Source: Methylorubrum rhodinum
GTDB taxonomy: Bacteria > Pseudomonadota > Alphaproteobacteria > Rhizobiales > Beijerinckiaceae
Reading direction: 5' to 3'
Assembly: GCF_014199935.1 (NCBI RefSeq)
Contig: NZ_JACHOP010000015.1
Span: 1-64,000 of the forward strand
DNA length: 64,000 nt
Below the pieces are notes generated by a model. The model ran no database searches and was not told where the DNA came from. It was given only the letters and a program-made list of their open reading frames with translations. Made by a program: the position numbers and the translations under genes. Each line of letters opens with the position of its first letter. The first letter of the stretch is position 1. Shown here one piece after another: positions 17,407-26,472 of the stretch.

Positions 17407-17946
17407 CTACTCGGATGCCGGGTAGACGAGCGCGGCGCTGACCTTAGCCTGCCCGTAGACGTCCCAGGCCCTGGCGACCGGAGGCGGGACCTGCATCGGC
17501 TCCGGATCCGATGGGACGGACCCCGACGCGGTCGGCCGCGCTGTAGGCGGAGATGACGCTGTGAGGTGCGGGGAGGGGGGATCGCTCTTCCTACCCAGAG
17601 GCTGGAGCGCACTCGGGTCCTCTTTCATGAGGCGCGCTGCAACGCGAAGGTTCGTGCAGGGCTCGAAGACGTCGCCGATCGGCACGCCGAGTTTCTCGAG
17701 AGCACGGCTGTCGATGCCGGCAAGCCCGAGGCGGTTACGCTGACCCGCCACCCGCATTTCGATGGCGAGCGCGACGGCCTCATCCTTCGACATCGCCTGA
17801 ACCGAGAGGGGGCGCCCACTCTGCAGCGTTGAGAGGACCAGCGGCTCGAACCCGCTCGCCTCGCGCACGATCGCGACGAGCGGTGCTGCGGCCTGACCGG
17901 GCGCGCATTGCCCAATTAGGGCGGCGAGAGCGATCGCGTCCAGCAT
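17407..17946 (-). CDS. virB1: VirB1-like lytic transglycosylase, active site atypical
   Basis: Family member that would open peptidoglycan for assembly of the transfer apparatus. 179 residues; the VirB1 fold is clear from VAIVREASGFEPL and from the later GLAGIDSRALEKLGV and FEPCTNLRVAARLM segments. Where most relatives have Glu-Ser-Gly (catalytic Glu), this one reads Glu-Ala-Ser-Gly, with Glu one position early and Ala at the usual catalytic spot. Either the Glu has slid or activity is reduced. No clear signal peptide, only a hydrophobic start (MLDAIALAALIGQC). The C-terminal 60 residues are Pro/Ser-rich. Ten bases downstream of luxI. Confidence 0.8.
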   Translation of the reverse strand: MLDAIALAALIGQCAPGQAAAPLVAIVREASGFEPLVLSTLQSGRPLSVQAMSKDEAVALAIEMRVAGQRNRLGLAGIDSRALEKLGVPIGDVFEPCTNLRVAARLMKEDPSALQPLGRKSDPPSPHLTASSPPTARPTASGSVPSDPEPMQVPPPVARAWDVYGQAKVSAALVYPASE

Positions 17947-17956
17947 GGCCGCGATC

Positions 17957-18601
17957 TCACGCCGCCAGCTTCAACGACCCACCGAACGCGGTGGGACGAA
18001 CCGGCTCACATGCCGCTTCGCGAAACGCGCTGAAATGCTCCTGCGTGATCGGGAGCAGCCCGGCGACCGCGTCGGTCGAACCGATCCTGCGAGGCGCACC
18101 GAGACGTTGCAAAGGCCAACCGGACCGGCGCAGGATCCGCTCCATACGGATGTCGGTGACGGTGGCGAGCGTGTGTTGCCCGTGAGTCAGGCACCAATCG
18201 AGGATGGCGGCGAACAGGAGCCTGGTGGCGCGACACGTTCCGCTTCTCATCGCATCCGTGACCCGGCTCGTGTCGACGCAGAAGCGGGAACTCTCGATGA
18301 TTTCCGAGCTGCAGGGCGCCTCGCCGTCGTCCACCAGGAAGGGGAAGGTGTCGGCGAGCATGTTCGGGCCGAGCGTCGATAGTAGTCGGACATGCCCGAC
18401 AACTTCACGTCCGTCCGCAATGACGAGCAGGTAAGTCGCGTCCTCGGCGTCGTAGCCGTCGATCTCCATGTCGCCCGACACGATCACATCCCACTCGAGC
18501 CGATCCTTGAAGACCTGGCGGCGCAACCGGTGCATGCCGGCGACGAGGTCCAAATGCCGGCCGAAGTCGCCGCGGGTCAGGGTCAAGGTGCTCAACTGCA
18601 T
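17957..18601 (-). CDS. LuxI-family acyl-homoserine-lactone synthase
   Basis: Makes the acyl-homoserine-lactone signal from S-adenosylmethionine and acyl-ACP. 214 residues from the ATG at 18601. Conserved residues visible: RRQVFKDRLEWDV (the R, F and W of the SAM pocket), EIDGYD (acidic pair), GHVRLL, and an ESSRFCVD segment. It is the first gene of the virB operon, ten bases ahead of virB1, so the same transcript should carry signal synthase and transfer genes, as in TraI-trb of Agrobacterium Ti plasmids. Divergent luxR and a lux box lie upstream. Confidence 0.93.
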   Translation of the reverse strand: MQLSTLTLTRGDFGRHLDLVAGMHRLRRQVFKDRLEWDVIVSGDMEIDGYDAEDATYLLVIADGREVVGHVRLLSTLGPNMLADTFPFLVDDGEAPCSSEIIESSRFCVDTSRVTDAMRSGTCRATRLLFAAILDWCLTHGQHTLATVTDIRMERILRRSGWPLQRLGAPRRIGSTDAVAGLLPITQEHFSAFREAACEPVRPTAFGGSLKLAA

Positions 18602-18662
18602 GAGTTTTCTCGCTGGCGGTGATCGATGCCGCGAGCAAACCAGACGACCGCCAGGTTCCGAT

Positions 18663-18682
18663 ACCTGGTGAAAACCACAGGT
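18663..18682 (-). promoter_or_regulatory. Lux box ahead of luxI-virB operon
   Basis: ACCTGGTGAAAACCACAGGT: 20 bp with perfect ACCTG/CAGGT ends, matching the size and outer arms of LuxR-type boxes. It lies 61 bases upstream of the luxI start, suitable for activation over a -35 region. A second palindrome, CCAGGT-N6-ACCTGG (18651-18668), overlaps its luxI-proximal end. Confidence 0.75.
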
Positions 18683-18839
18683 GTTGCGCATCAGCCGCAG
18701 CAAGTCACCGAGTGCCGGCTGAGCCGGTCAGCCGGGTTGATTGACCGTCTGCTTCGGGTTGCAACGAGCGCCTGCTCCCACACTCCAAGTGGCCGCGCGG
18801 GAAGGATACCGAGCGGCCCAGCAAGGCTGAGGAGGATCA

Positions 18840-19562
18840 ATGACCGCTACTCATGTGGTTCAGGAGTTCATGGATGCCGTGCACACGGCTTCTGACGAGG
18901 TCGCCTTCGCCGGGGCCGCCAGCCGCTTGGGTGAGGCCCTCGGCTTTCGTTGGTTCACCTACCTGAGCGTCGACGCCGGCAGGCCGGACGTGATCAGCAC
19001 CTATCCAGCTATCTGGAGCGAGCACTACCTCAGCAGCGGCTATGATCAGGTCGATCCTGTCGTGGCTGCCTCCCGACGGCAGACGATACCCTTCTTCTGG
19101 GGCGCGCTGGACGGTGCGAGACCGTCGGATGCGGCCGCTGTCCGCCTGTTCGATGACGCAGCGAGCTTCGGGATCGTCTCGGGCCTGACAGTGCCGTTGC
19201 GTGGCCCGAAGGGAAGGATGGCCCTGTTCACGCTTTCGACCGACGAAGTCTCCCCCGCTCTGCTACGACGTGCGGAGGAACTCAAAACCTATGTGCAGGT
19301 GTGCGGCCTCCATCTTCACAATGAACTCGCAGCACGCGTCGCGCGGTTCATGCCCGAGCACCAAAAACCTGCGCTGACGCCCCGGCAGCGGGCCTGCCTG
19401 CTCGCCGCCGCCGAAGGTCAATCCGCCAAACAGGCGGCGCGCTCGATCGATCTCACCCCGCGGACCGTTCAGCATCATCACGAGGAGGCAAGGCGCCGGC
19501 TCGGCGCCCGTTCCCTGACCCACGCGGTGGCCCTCGCGTTGCGGGACGGGATGATTTCGTGA
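18840..19562 (+). CDS. LuxR-family quorum-sensing regulator (TraR-like)
   Basis: Signal-dependent transcription activator, presumed partner of the adjacent synthase. 240 residues: N-terminal autoinducer-binding domain with WFTYLS, YDQVDPVV and FFWGAL (the W, Y, D, P, W positions of the pocket), and a C-terminal LuxR helix-turn-helix (LTPRQRACLLAAAEGQSAKQ, SIDLTPRTVQHHHEEARRRL). AGGAGG precedes the ATG at a good distance. Divergent from the conjugation operon with the lux box between, so autoregulation and activation of transfer are expected. Confidence 0.92.
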   Translation: MTATHVVQEFMDAVHTASDEVAFAGAASRLGEALGFRWFTYLSVDAGRPDVISTYPAIWSEHYLSSGYDQVDPVVAASRRQTIPFFWGALDGARPSDAAAVRLFDDAASFGIVSGLTVPLRGPKGRMALFTLSTDEVSPALLRRAEELKTYVQVCGLHLHNELAARVARFMPEHQKPALTPRQRACLLAAAEGQSAKQAARSIDLTPRTVQHHHEEARRRLGARSLTHAVALALRDGMIS

Positions 19563-19761
19563 GGGTAGGGAAAGGCTCGCGCAAACTGCGGTTGCCGTCA
19601 CCTGATCCGGACGTGTCGCAGCTTCCTGCCAAGCTGACCCACGCGGTTGCGTCTGTGGCCGGAGATCGCGTTCGGCCATTGAAAAACGGGCGCATGTTGC
19701 TAAACGTCTCGCCCGCGCAGCAATAACGGCGCGACTCTGTTCTTCGCTGCCCTGTGCCGGA

Positions 19762-19778
19762 CGAAGCGTTCTGCTTCG
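19762..19778. terminator. Possible terminator hairpin
   Basis: CGAAGC-GTTCT-GCTTCG, a 6-bp perfect stem between the convergent luxR and the copA remnant. There is no clear T-run, so it is only a weak candidate for a bidirectional terminator. Confidence 0.3.
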
Positions 19779-19791
19779 GATCATGGCCGGC

Positions 19792-20903
19792 CTACATCCG
19801 CTCCTTGATGCCGAATTCGATAAGCCAACAGTTCACCGGGTAGCTGGTCAGGAAACCCGTGACCATGGCGACCTGCATGGCGAAACAGAACTCGACCGAA
19901 TTCACCGGCGCGCTGGCTGCCTAGTCGCGGGTGGCGTCCAAACTGCACCAGGGCCATGAGGCCGTACATCCCGACCTGCCAGGCGATGAGTGACAGGGCG
20001 TCGGCCTTGAGGGCGGCGACGAGGCCCTTACCCGGCGAGAGACCCCACATCTGCACGATAGCATAATACTTGAACCCGATCCCGAGCGCGTAGGCGAAGA
20101 CGAAGTCCAGCACCCAGACCGCGTACATCTTCTCCTCGAAGAGCGACCGCCAGCCGAACCACACCGCCACAGCCGGCACCAGGAAGGCGAGCCACTCGGC
20201 GGCGACGTTGCCGAGCATGCAGCCGCTGCCGCAGTGAAGCACGCCCTTGCCCACCATCACGGGGAACGGTGTACCGGTCATGTTCGGCGGCTTCTCGCCT
20301 CGCTCCTTGGCGTGGCGGTGCGCATCCATCGTCGCGAGCCGGCCGTAGCGGAGCACGACTGGGGTCGCCAGCGCGAACTGTATCCAGTTGGAGGTCTGCT
20401 GGCCGAGGCGCTCCGTCAGACCGAAAAGGTGGCCGCCCATCTCCAGCACGAGCACCGGCAGGGTTCAGGACGAGCCCGACCCAGAACCGGCGGGTCATGT
20501 CGACCAACTCGTCACTGGGGCCGGTGTCGGCGCCGATTATCGCCGGCTCCAGCACCATGCCGCAGATTGGGCAGGCGCCCGGGCCGACCTGGCGCACCTC
20601 GGGGTGCATCGGACAGGTGTAGATCGTGCCCTCCGGCACGGGCTTGGGCTTCGCCGCCGCACTGGCCGGGTCGAGGTAGCGGGCTGGGTCGGCCTCGAAC
20701 TTGGTGCGGCAGCCGTTCGAGCAGAAATAGTACGGGTGACCGTTGTGCTCGGCGCGGTGCTTGGCGGTGTGCGGATCGACGGTAATCCCGCAGACCGGGT
20801 CCTTGACTGTGTGGGCTGGGGCGGCCGCCACGGCCTTGCTGTGGCCGCCGCAGCAGCTGTGCCCCGCGGTGTTGGGGGCGGGCTTATGAGGGTGCTTGGT
20901 CAT
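19792..20903 (-). pseudogene. CopA N-terminus fused to DUF4396, frameshifted
   Basis: Starts as a CopA-type copper ATPase: His/Cys-rich head, YHS-like domain (DPVCGITVDP, YFCSNGC), then the heavy-metal-binding CPMHPEV...CPICGMVLEPA, then MTRRFWVGLVL. An extra base near 20464 shifts the frame. In the next frame the CopA text resumes (VLEMGGHLFGL, FALATPVVL), then switches abruptly to a DUF4396 membrane protein (VLHCGSGCMLGN, FGWRSLF, IGFKYYAI). A second shift near 19925 is needed to reach the family-like end (FAMQVAMVTGF, SYPVNCWLIEFGIKERM, stop at 19792). The ATPase catalytic domains are lost. It looks like a deletion fusion that then decayed, although sequencing error could explain the single-base shifts. 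An intact relative is at 51973-54348. Confidence 0.75.
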
Positions 20904-20956
20904 TGCCGCTCCTCCCTGTTGCGTTGAACCTCCGTGTTGAGTTTAAACTGCGAACC

Positions 20957-20987
20957 AGTCTGCACCTTCCCATGATGGGAAGGCCAA
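20957..20987 (-). promoter_or_regulatory. CueR-type promoter for the copA remnant
   Basis: Minus strand: -35 TTGGCC (20987-20982), 19-bp spacer, -10 CAGACT (20962-20957). The spacer contains the perfect palindrome CCTTCCCATGATGGGAAGG (20965-20983 on plus). Such CCTTCC/GGAAGG dyads in a 19-bp spacer are typical of CueR copper-responsive promoters. No cueR gene is in the window, so the regulator would act in trans. Confidence 0.78.
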
Positions 20988-21111
20988 CTTGCAACACCGG
21001 GGGTGGTTGAACCGCTGGTGGGTCCTTCGGTCGGCCGTGGGGGCCACGCGCGCCAGGGGGAGCAGGGTAGCGGGCGAGATCACCCGCCGCCCTGCCACAG
21101 GCACCGTAGGA

Positions 21112-21348
21112 TTAGTGCTTGCTGCCATCCCCGTGGCCGTGGGGCGTATCGGTATGCGTCGGCGCGGTGCCGGCGGGCGCGTTCCTAGCATGATCGGCGC
21201 CGTGGGACGGGCCGCCGGCCGTGTTGCCCCGGCTGGGCGTCGGCTGGGTCTGCTGCTCGGCGTTGGCACTGCCTTCGTCGTTGGCCAGGGCCGGCATCGC
21301 CAGCACAGCCAGCAGCGCCGCCGCAGCCGTGAGAGCCTTAATTGTCAT
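21112..21348 (-). CDS. Small exported His-rich protein
   Basis: 78 residues: signal peptide (MTIKALTAAAALLAVLAMPALA) then a low-complexity tail rich in His, Asp, Gly and Thr ending HGDGSKH. No known domain. The His content and position among copper genes suggest periplasmic metal buffering (inference). First visible gene downstream of DUF305 on the same strand. Confidence 0.6.
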   Translation of the reverse strand: MTIKALTAAAALLAVLAMPALANDEGSANAEQQTQPTPSRGNTAGGPSHGADHARNAPAGTAPTHTDTPHGHGDGSKH

Positions 21349-21445
21349 CACCGTGTTCCTTGGTTGGTTGAGCTGCCATCCGTTGGCAGCGTTCAGCGCC
21401 GGCGCCGACGCAACGTGCGCCGAGCCGGTCACGCCAGCGGGCGAC

Positions 21446-21925
21446 CTAGTGGTTGCCCGCTGTCTTGGCGTTCTTGTCGAGCCAGGCGACGAGCTCCTTG
21501 ATGCTCTTCTCCTGCTCCTCGATGGTCTTTTCGGCGAGGCGCTTGCTCTCGGCGTTGTCGGCGCCCTTCAGCCCGGCTCGGGCCATGTCGATAGCCCCCT
21601 GGTGGTGCGGAATCATCGCGCAGATCCAGGCGACGTCGGGGTCGCCCGCCATCATCCCCTGCATCATCGGGCCGTTCATCGACATCATGGCCTGCTGGAG
21701 CCCCTTCTGGGTCTCGGTCGTCTGGCCGCCCATGCCCTGCATGGCCTGGGACATGTGCCCCTGCATGTCCTTCATCATGGCGTCCTTGCCGGCGGTGGCG
21801 GCCTTGCAGGCCTCCGGCAGCTTCACGGCGGACTGCATCGAGCCGTGGTCGTGGTCGGCCGCGAAAGCCGTCCCGGCGCCCGGGAGCGCCAGGGTCGCCG
21901 CGAGGATCAAGGTACGAAACAGCAT
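21446..21925 (-). CDS. DUF305 exported protein, Met/His-rich
   Basis: 159 residues: signal peptide to about residue 23 (GTAFAAD), then the DUF305 helical fold with the marker MIPHHQGAIDMARAGL and a Met-rich stretch (MMKDMQGHMSQAMQGMGG, MMSMNGPMMQGMMAGD). DUF305 proteins are ferritin-like bundles common in copper clusters; the Met and His pattern fits Cu(I) binding, function otherwise unknown. AGGAGG precedes the ATG at 21925. A shorter paralogue is at 22493-22894. Confidence 0.85.
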   Translation of the reverse strand: MLFRTLILAATLALPGAGTAFAADHDHGSMQSAVKLPEACKAATAGKDAMMKDMQGHMSQAMQGMGGQTTETQKGLQQAMMSMNGPMMQGMMAGDPDVAWICAMIPHHQGAIDMARAGLKGADNAESKRLAEKTIEEQEKSIKELVAWLDKNAKTAGNH

Positions 21926-21980
21926 GGTTGCCTCCTCTCGTTGGGGGTGAGGGGCGGCCCAGCCGGCCGCCCCGGGTCTG

Positions 21981-22313
21981 TCAGGCGGCCATCTTCCGGC
22001 AGCTCTCGGCGCAAGCCCGGCACTGCTCGACGCAGTCCTGCATGTCGCCGACCTGCTCGCAGCTCCGGGCGCAGTCCTCGCAGACATCGGCGCACTCGGC
22101 GCAGGTGTGCTTGTGGTGCGCGGTCCCGAGCAGCATGAAGTGCGCCGAGGTCCGGCAGATCTCGGCGCAGGCCAGGGTCAGCCGGAAGTGCTCGGGCTCG
22201 ATATGCTTGCCGCCGGCCGGGAGGCAGTGGTTCGAGGCCATACCCAGGCAGGTCTGATAGCAGCGCAGGCACTCGTCGATGCAGGGCTGCATCTCGCTCA
22301 ACATCTGGTGCAT
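21981..22313 (-). CDS. Csp-type four-helix copper-storage protein
   Basis: 110 residues with 13 or more cysteines spaced along four helices: CIDECLRCYQTC, CAEICRTS, CAECADVCEDCARSC, CVEQCRACAESC. This is the DUF326/Csp fold that packs many Cu(I) ions inside a helical bundle. No signal peptide is seen, so it resembles the cytosolic Csp3 type rather than exported Csp1. Nearby His/Met-rich exported proteins fit a copper-sequestering locus. Confidence 0.85.
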   Translation of the reverse strand: MHQMLSEMQPCIDECLRCYQTCLGMASNHCLPAGGKHIEPEHFRLTLACAEICRTSAHFMLLGTAHHKHTCAECADVCEDCARSCEQVGDMQDCVEQCRACAESCRKMAA

Positions 22314-22408
22314 TCAGGTTCTCCGTCTATCCATCGCAGGCATTGCGGCATGACCGGAATGCTGACCTAGTATTGTTTAAGTCAGACCGTCACTACCTGA
22401 ATATTCAA

Positions 22409-22468
22409 CTCTCCCGATACAGATGCGTTCAGAAATAAATACTCTCACGCATCACGTATCGGGGAGAG
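22409..22468. terminator. Long imperfect inverted repeat, probable terminator
   Basis: Arms 22409-22427 (CTCTCCCGATAC...) and 22448-22468 (...GTATCGGGGAGAG) pair over about 19 bp with small gaps around a 20-base AT-rich loop. It lies just after the stop of the RND/DUF305 operon and before the Csp promoter region, a sensible place for a terminator. No T-run is visible, so a regulator site or element end remains possible. Confidence 0.5.
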
Positions 22469-22492
22469 CCGCCTACGCGCGGACGCGACCGC

Positions 22493-22894
22493 TCAGTTGG
22501 TGCCGCGCTTCCTGAGGAAGGCCTCCATCTGGGCGATCTCGACGTCCTGGGCCTTGATGATGTCCTCGGCCAGCTTCCGGATCTCGGGGTCCTTGGAATA
22601 CTGGAGGGCGACCTTGGCCATGGCGACGGCCCCCTTGTGGTGGGGGATCATGCCGCGCACGAAGTCGACGTCGACGTCGTTCGTGTAGCGGATGTCCATG
22701 TCCCGGTGCATCTCGGCGCCGACGTCCCGGAACGCCTTGGTCGCTGGCGTGTCCGCTTTGTCCGACGCGGCCATCGCGGCGTGGTCGTGCCCGCCATGCC
22801 CGGCATGGTCGTGGGCCTCGTGCGCCACGGCGATGCCCGAGAGGCCGAGGGCCAGGGCCGCGGCGGCGGCGAGGGTCGAGGTCAGGGTCTTCAT
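22493..22894 (-). CDS. DUF305 exported protein
   Basis: 133 residues: signal peptide ending near VAHEAHDH, a short His-rich segment ([13 protein letters not shown]), then the DUF305 core with [16 protein letters not shown] and a closing helix ([17 protein letters not shown]). Last gene of the RND operon; 26 bases after the gene before it. Periplasmic metal handling is likely but not proven for the family. Confidence 0.85.
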   Translation of the reverse strand: MKTLTSTLAAAAALALGLSGIAVAHEAHDHAGHGGHDHAAMAASDKADTPATKAFRDVGAEMHRDMDIRYTNDVDVDFVRGMIPHHKGAVAMAKVALQYSKDPEIRKLAEDIIKAQDVEIAQMEAFLRKRGTN

Positions 22895-22920
22895 CGAAGG
22901 GTTCTTCCTGGTCCGAGGGG

Positions 22921-23286
22921 TCAGTTGAACTTGCCGCTGGCGGTCGCGCCGTCCGGGCCGGTGAGCTGCACGGCGCCCTTCGGGCTGTCGCCGAGCGCCG
23001 CCTCGGCCTTGCCGGTGAGGCGGTTGCCGTCGGCGGGCTGCAGGGGCACGCGGGCCGGCTTGCCGCCGACGACGAGGATGGCGGTACCCTTGAAGCCCGC
23101 GGCCGCGACCGGCTTCTGACCCTCGTCGGACAGGAACACGTCGACGGTCTCGCCCTTGGCGACGAGTTCGACGTGGAACTTGCCCGCGTCCGTCACCCGG
23201 CCGCCGTGCTGGCCGGAGGTCTCGTGGGCGCACACGGCCGTCGCGGCTAGCAGACTGGCGACGAGGGTCACTCTGGGAAGGATCAT
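22921..23286 (-). CDS. Exported protein of unknown function in RND operon
   Basis: 121 residues: signal peptide (to about ATAVCAHE), then a beta-rich domain ([42 protein letters not shown] end) that could be an Ig-like fold. No Cys pair or His cluster beyond the N-terminal HETSGQH. Lies between the RND permease (24 bases) and DUF305. I do not recognise a named family; a periplasmic accessory of the pump is the likeliest role. Confidence 0.7.
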   Translation of the reverse strand: MILPRVTLVASLLAATAVCAHETSGQHGGRVTDAGKFHVELVAKGETVDVFLSDEGQKPVAAAGFKGTAILVVGGKPARVPLQPADGNRLTGKAEAALGDSPKGAVQLTGPDGATASGKFN

Positions 23287-23310
23287 GGAGGTTCTCCCGG
23301 GTTGTGCGGG

Positions 23311-26300
23311 TCAGTAGGCGTCGGCCGGGCGCGGGCGCGCGCCGTCCGGGGATGGGTGGGCCGGCGCCTCGGCGTGCAGGGCGCGCAGCCGCTCCAGCGG
23401 CCTGCGGCCGAAGCGCAGGAACAGGACGGGGGTCAGGAAGGTGTCGAGCAGCGTCGCGCTGACGAGGCCGCCGAAGATGGTCACCGCGACCGGGTGCAGG
23501 ATCTCCTTGCCCGGGCTCGCCGCGTCGTAGAGCAGCGGCACCAGCGCGACGCCGGCCGAGAGGGCCGTCATCAGGACGGGCGTCAGCCGCTCCAGGCTGC
23601 CGCGCACGACGAGGTCGGGCTCGAACGGCACCCCCTCGTGCAGCGACAGGTTCAGGTAGTGGCTGATCTTGAGGATGCCATTGCGCGCGGCGATGCCGGT
23701 CAGCGTGATGAAGCCGATCATCGACGCCACCGACAGCGGCTGCCCGACCAGCCACAGGGCCGCCACCGAGCCGATCAGGGCGAGCGGCACGTTGCCCATG
23801 ATGATGAGCGCTAGCGCGGCCGAGCGGTAGCGGCTGTAGAGGATGGCGAACACCAAGGCCAAGGACAGGGCCGAGAGCGCCCCGATGGTCCGGCTCGCCT
23901 CCTCCTGCGCCTGGAAGGTGCCCTCCAGGCTGGTGAAGAAGCCGGGCGGGAGCGGCTCCTTCGCCACGGCCTCGCGGATGGCCGCCACGACGGTCGCCAT
24001 GTCGCTCTCGCCGTTGGTGTTGGCCTGGACGACGATGCGGCGGCGGGCGTTCTCGCGCAGGATCTGGTTCGGCCCGTCCGTCTCGCGGATGTCGGCCACC
24101 TGCTTCGCCGGCACCCAGCCCGAGGGCGTCTCCAGCAGGAGGTCACCGAGGCCCGTGGTTGTGCGGCGGTTCTCCGAGAGGCGCAGCACCACGTCAAAGC
24201 GGCGCACGCCATCGACGACCGTCGAGACCACCCGCCCGTTCGAGAGGCGGCTGATCTGCTCGACCACCGCGGCCGGCTGGACGCCGTAGAGGGCCGCCCG
24301 GGTGTAGTCGACCCGCACCTCAAGCTGCGGGATGCGCACCTGCCGCTCGACCTGCAGGTCGACGAGGCCCGGAATCGAGGCCATCCGCTCGCGCAAGGAG
24401 TTCGCCACCCGGCGCAGGGCGTCGAGATCCTCGCCGAACACCTTGAGCGCGATCTCGGCCCGCACGCCCGAGAGCATGTGGTCGAGCCGGTGCGAGATGG
24501 GCTGGCCGACGTTGACCGCGACCGGCAAGGCGGCGAGGCGCCCGCGGATGTCGGCGACGAGGGCCTCCTTCGGCCGCTTGGCGCCCTCGTCCAGGGCCAC
24601 CTCGATCTCCGAGGAGTGAACGCCCTCGGCGTGCTCGTCGAGCTCAGCTCGGCCGGTGCGGCGGCCGATCGCCTTCACGCCCGTGATGTCGAGCAGCAGC
24701 CTCTCCGCGATCAGCCCGACCCGGTTGCTCTCGGCGAGCGAGATGCCCGGGTTGAAGGTCATGTTGACCGTGAACGAGCCCTCGTTGAACGGCGGCAGGA
24801 ACGCGCGCGGCAGGTTCCACGCGGCGACGCCGGCCGCGACCACCGCGACCGCGACCGTCCCGACGAGCAGGCCCTGGTGCCGGAAGGCGACCCGCAGGAG
24901 GGCAGCGTTGCCGCGCTTGAGCAGCTTCAGGAAGCGGCTGTCGTGCTCCTCCAGGTTCTTCAGCCCCGGCAGCAGCAGGGATGCCAGGACCGGCGTCAGG
25001 GTGATGGAGGTGAGCAGGCTCGCCAGGATGGAGATGATGTAGGCCTGCCCCAGCGGCGCGAAGAGCCGGCCCTCGATGCCCGACAAGGCGAACAGCGGCA
25101 CGAACACCAGGATGATGATCAGCGTCGCGTAGACGATGCCGGAGCGGACCTCGTTCGAGGCCTCCACCACCACCTGGAACACGCTCTTCGGGTTGCCGGC
25201 CCTCCGGTTCTCGCCGAGCCGACGATAGATGTTCTCGACGTCCACCACCGCGTCGTCGACGAGCTCGCCGATGGCGATGGCCAGACCGCCGAGCGTCATC
25301 GTGTTGATGGACAACCCGAACAGGTGGAACACCACCGCGGTCGTCAACACCGAGACCGGGATGGCGAGCAGCGAGATTGCCGTGGTGCGCACGTTCAGGA
25401 GGAAGGCGAACAGCATCACCGCCACCACCAGCACGGCCTCGACGAGGACGCGCTCCACGTTGCGGATCGAGGTCTCGATGAAGTCGGCCTGACGGAACAG
25501 GACCTGGTTGGCCTTGATGCTGGCCGGCAGGGTCGGCGACATCTCCTTCAGGGCCGTCTCGATGCTGCGGGTGAGCCGCACCGTGTCGACGTCGGGCTGC
25601 TTCTCGACCGAGACGATGACCGAGGGCTTGGCCATGTAGCCGGCGTCGCCCCGCTTCACCTTCGCGGCGAAGGACACCTCGGCCACCTGGCGCAGGTGGA
25701 CCGGCGTTTCGGCGACGGTCGCGACCACGAGGTTGCGCAGGTCGTCGAGGCTCATGGTCCGGCCGATGTTCCGGATGAGGTACTCGCGAGAATGCTGGTC
25801 GGTGAAGCCGCCACCGGCGTTGGTGCCGAACTGCGCCAGCGCCGCCTCCAACTGGGCGTTGGTGATGCCGAGCGAGCGCATGGCGGCCGGGTTCGGGCTG
25901 ACCCGGAACTGGCGCACCTCGCCGCCGATGGGGATGACCTGCGCCACGCCCGGGATGGTGAGGAGCCGCGGCCGGATGGTGAAGTCTGCGACCTCGCGCA
26001 CCTGCATCGGGCTGGCGTTCTCGCCGGTGACCGCCACCAGCAGGATCTGCCCCATGATCGAGGAGACCGGCCCCATCACCGGGGTCACGCCGCGGGGCAG
26101 CTGGTCCTGTACCAGGGCCAGCCGCTCGGCGACCTGCTGGCGGTTGCGGTAGATGTCGGTGCCCCAGTCGAACTCGACGTAGGTGATGGACAGGCCGACA
26201 CCCGAGACCGAGCGCACGCGGGTGACCCCGGGCAGCCCGTTCATCCGGGTCTCGATGGGATAGGTGACGAGCTGCTCGACCTCCTGAGGGGCGTACCCTT

Positions 26301-26460
26301 CGGCCTCCGTCATGATGGTGACGGTCGGCTTGTTGAGGTCCGGAAAGACGTCGACCGGCAGCTTGGTCGCGGTGAAGGCGCCGTAGAGCACCAGCACCGT
26401 GGCCATGGCGAGCACGAGCAGGCGGTTGCGGACCGACTGGCTGACGAGGACGGTGAACAT
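23311..26460 (-). CDS. HME-RND metal efflux permease (CzcA/CusA family)
   Basis: Proton-driven inner-membrane pump moving metal ions out through a tripartite channel. 1049 residues: twelve membrane helices in two halves with large periplasmic loops, starting [15 protein letters not shown]. The helix-4 motif reads [22 protein letters not shown], which differs from the DGAV type of Zn/Co/Cd pumps and from the VDAAIVMIENAHK type of Cu/Ag pumps, so the substrate is not assigned. Full length and uninterrupted. Its adaptor gene ends 12 bases upstream. Confidence 0.93.
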   Translation of the reverse strand: MFTVLVSQSVRNRLLVLAMATVLVLYGAFTATKLPVDVFPDLNKPTVTIMTEAEGYAPQEVEQLVTYPIETRMNGLPGVTRVRSVSGVGLSITYVEFDWGTDIYRNRQQVAERLALVQDQLPRGVTPVMGPVSSIMGQILLVAVTGENASPMQVREVADFTIRPRLLTIPGVAQVIPIGGEVRQFRVSPNPAAMRSLGITNAQLEAALAQFGTNAGGGFTDQHSREYLIRNIGRTMSLDDLRNLVVATVAETPVHLRQVAEVSFAAKVKRGDAGYMAKPSVIVSVEKQPDVDTVRLTRSIETALKEMSPTLPASIKANQVLFRQADFIETSIRNVERVLVEAVLVVAVMLFAFLLNVRTTAISLLAIPVSVLTTAVVFHLFGLSINTMTLGGLAIAIGELVDDAVVDVENIYRRLGENRRAGNPKSVFQVVVEASNEVRSGIVYATLIIILVFVPLFALSGIEGRLFAPLGQAYIISILASLLTSITLTPVLASLLLPGLKNLEEHDSRFLKLLKRGNAALLRVAFRHQGLLVGTVAVAVVAAGVAAWNLPRAFLPPFNEGSFTVNMTFNPGISLAESNRVGLIAERLLLDITGVKAIGRRTGRAELDEHAEGVHSSEIEVALDEGAKRPKEALVADIRGRLAALPVAVNVGQPISHRLDHMLSGVRAEIALKVFGEDLDALRRVANSLRERMASIPGLVDLQVERQVRIPQLEVRVDYTRAALYGVQPAAVVEQISRLSNGRVVSTVVDGVRRFDVVLRLSENRRTTTGLGDLLLETPSGWVPAKQVADIRETDGPNQILRENARRRIVVQANTNGESDMATVVAAIREAVAKEPLPPGFFTSLEGTFQAQEEASRTIGALSALSLALVFAILYSRYRSAALALIIMGNVPLALIGSVAALWLVGQPLSVASMIGFITLTGIAARNGILKISHYLNLSLHEGVPFEPDLVVRGSLERLTPVLMTALSAGVALVPLLYDAASPGKEILHPVAVTIFGGLVSATLLDTFLTPVLFLRFGRRPLERLRALHAEAPAHPSPDGARPRPADAY

Positions 26461-26472
26461 CGGGCGGCCTCC

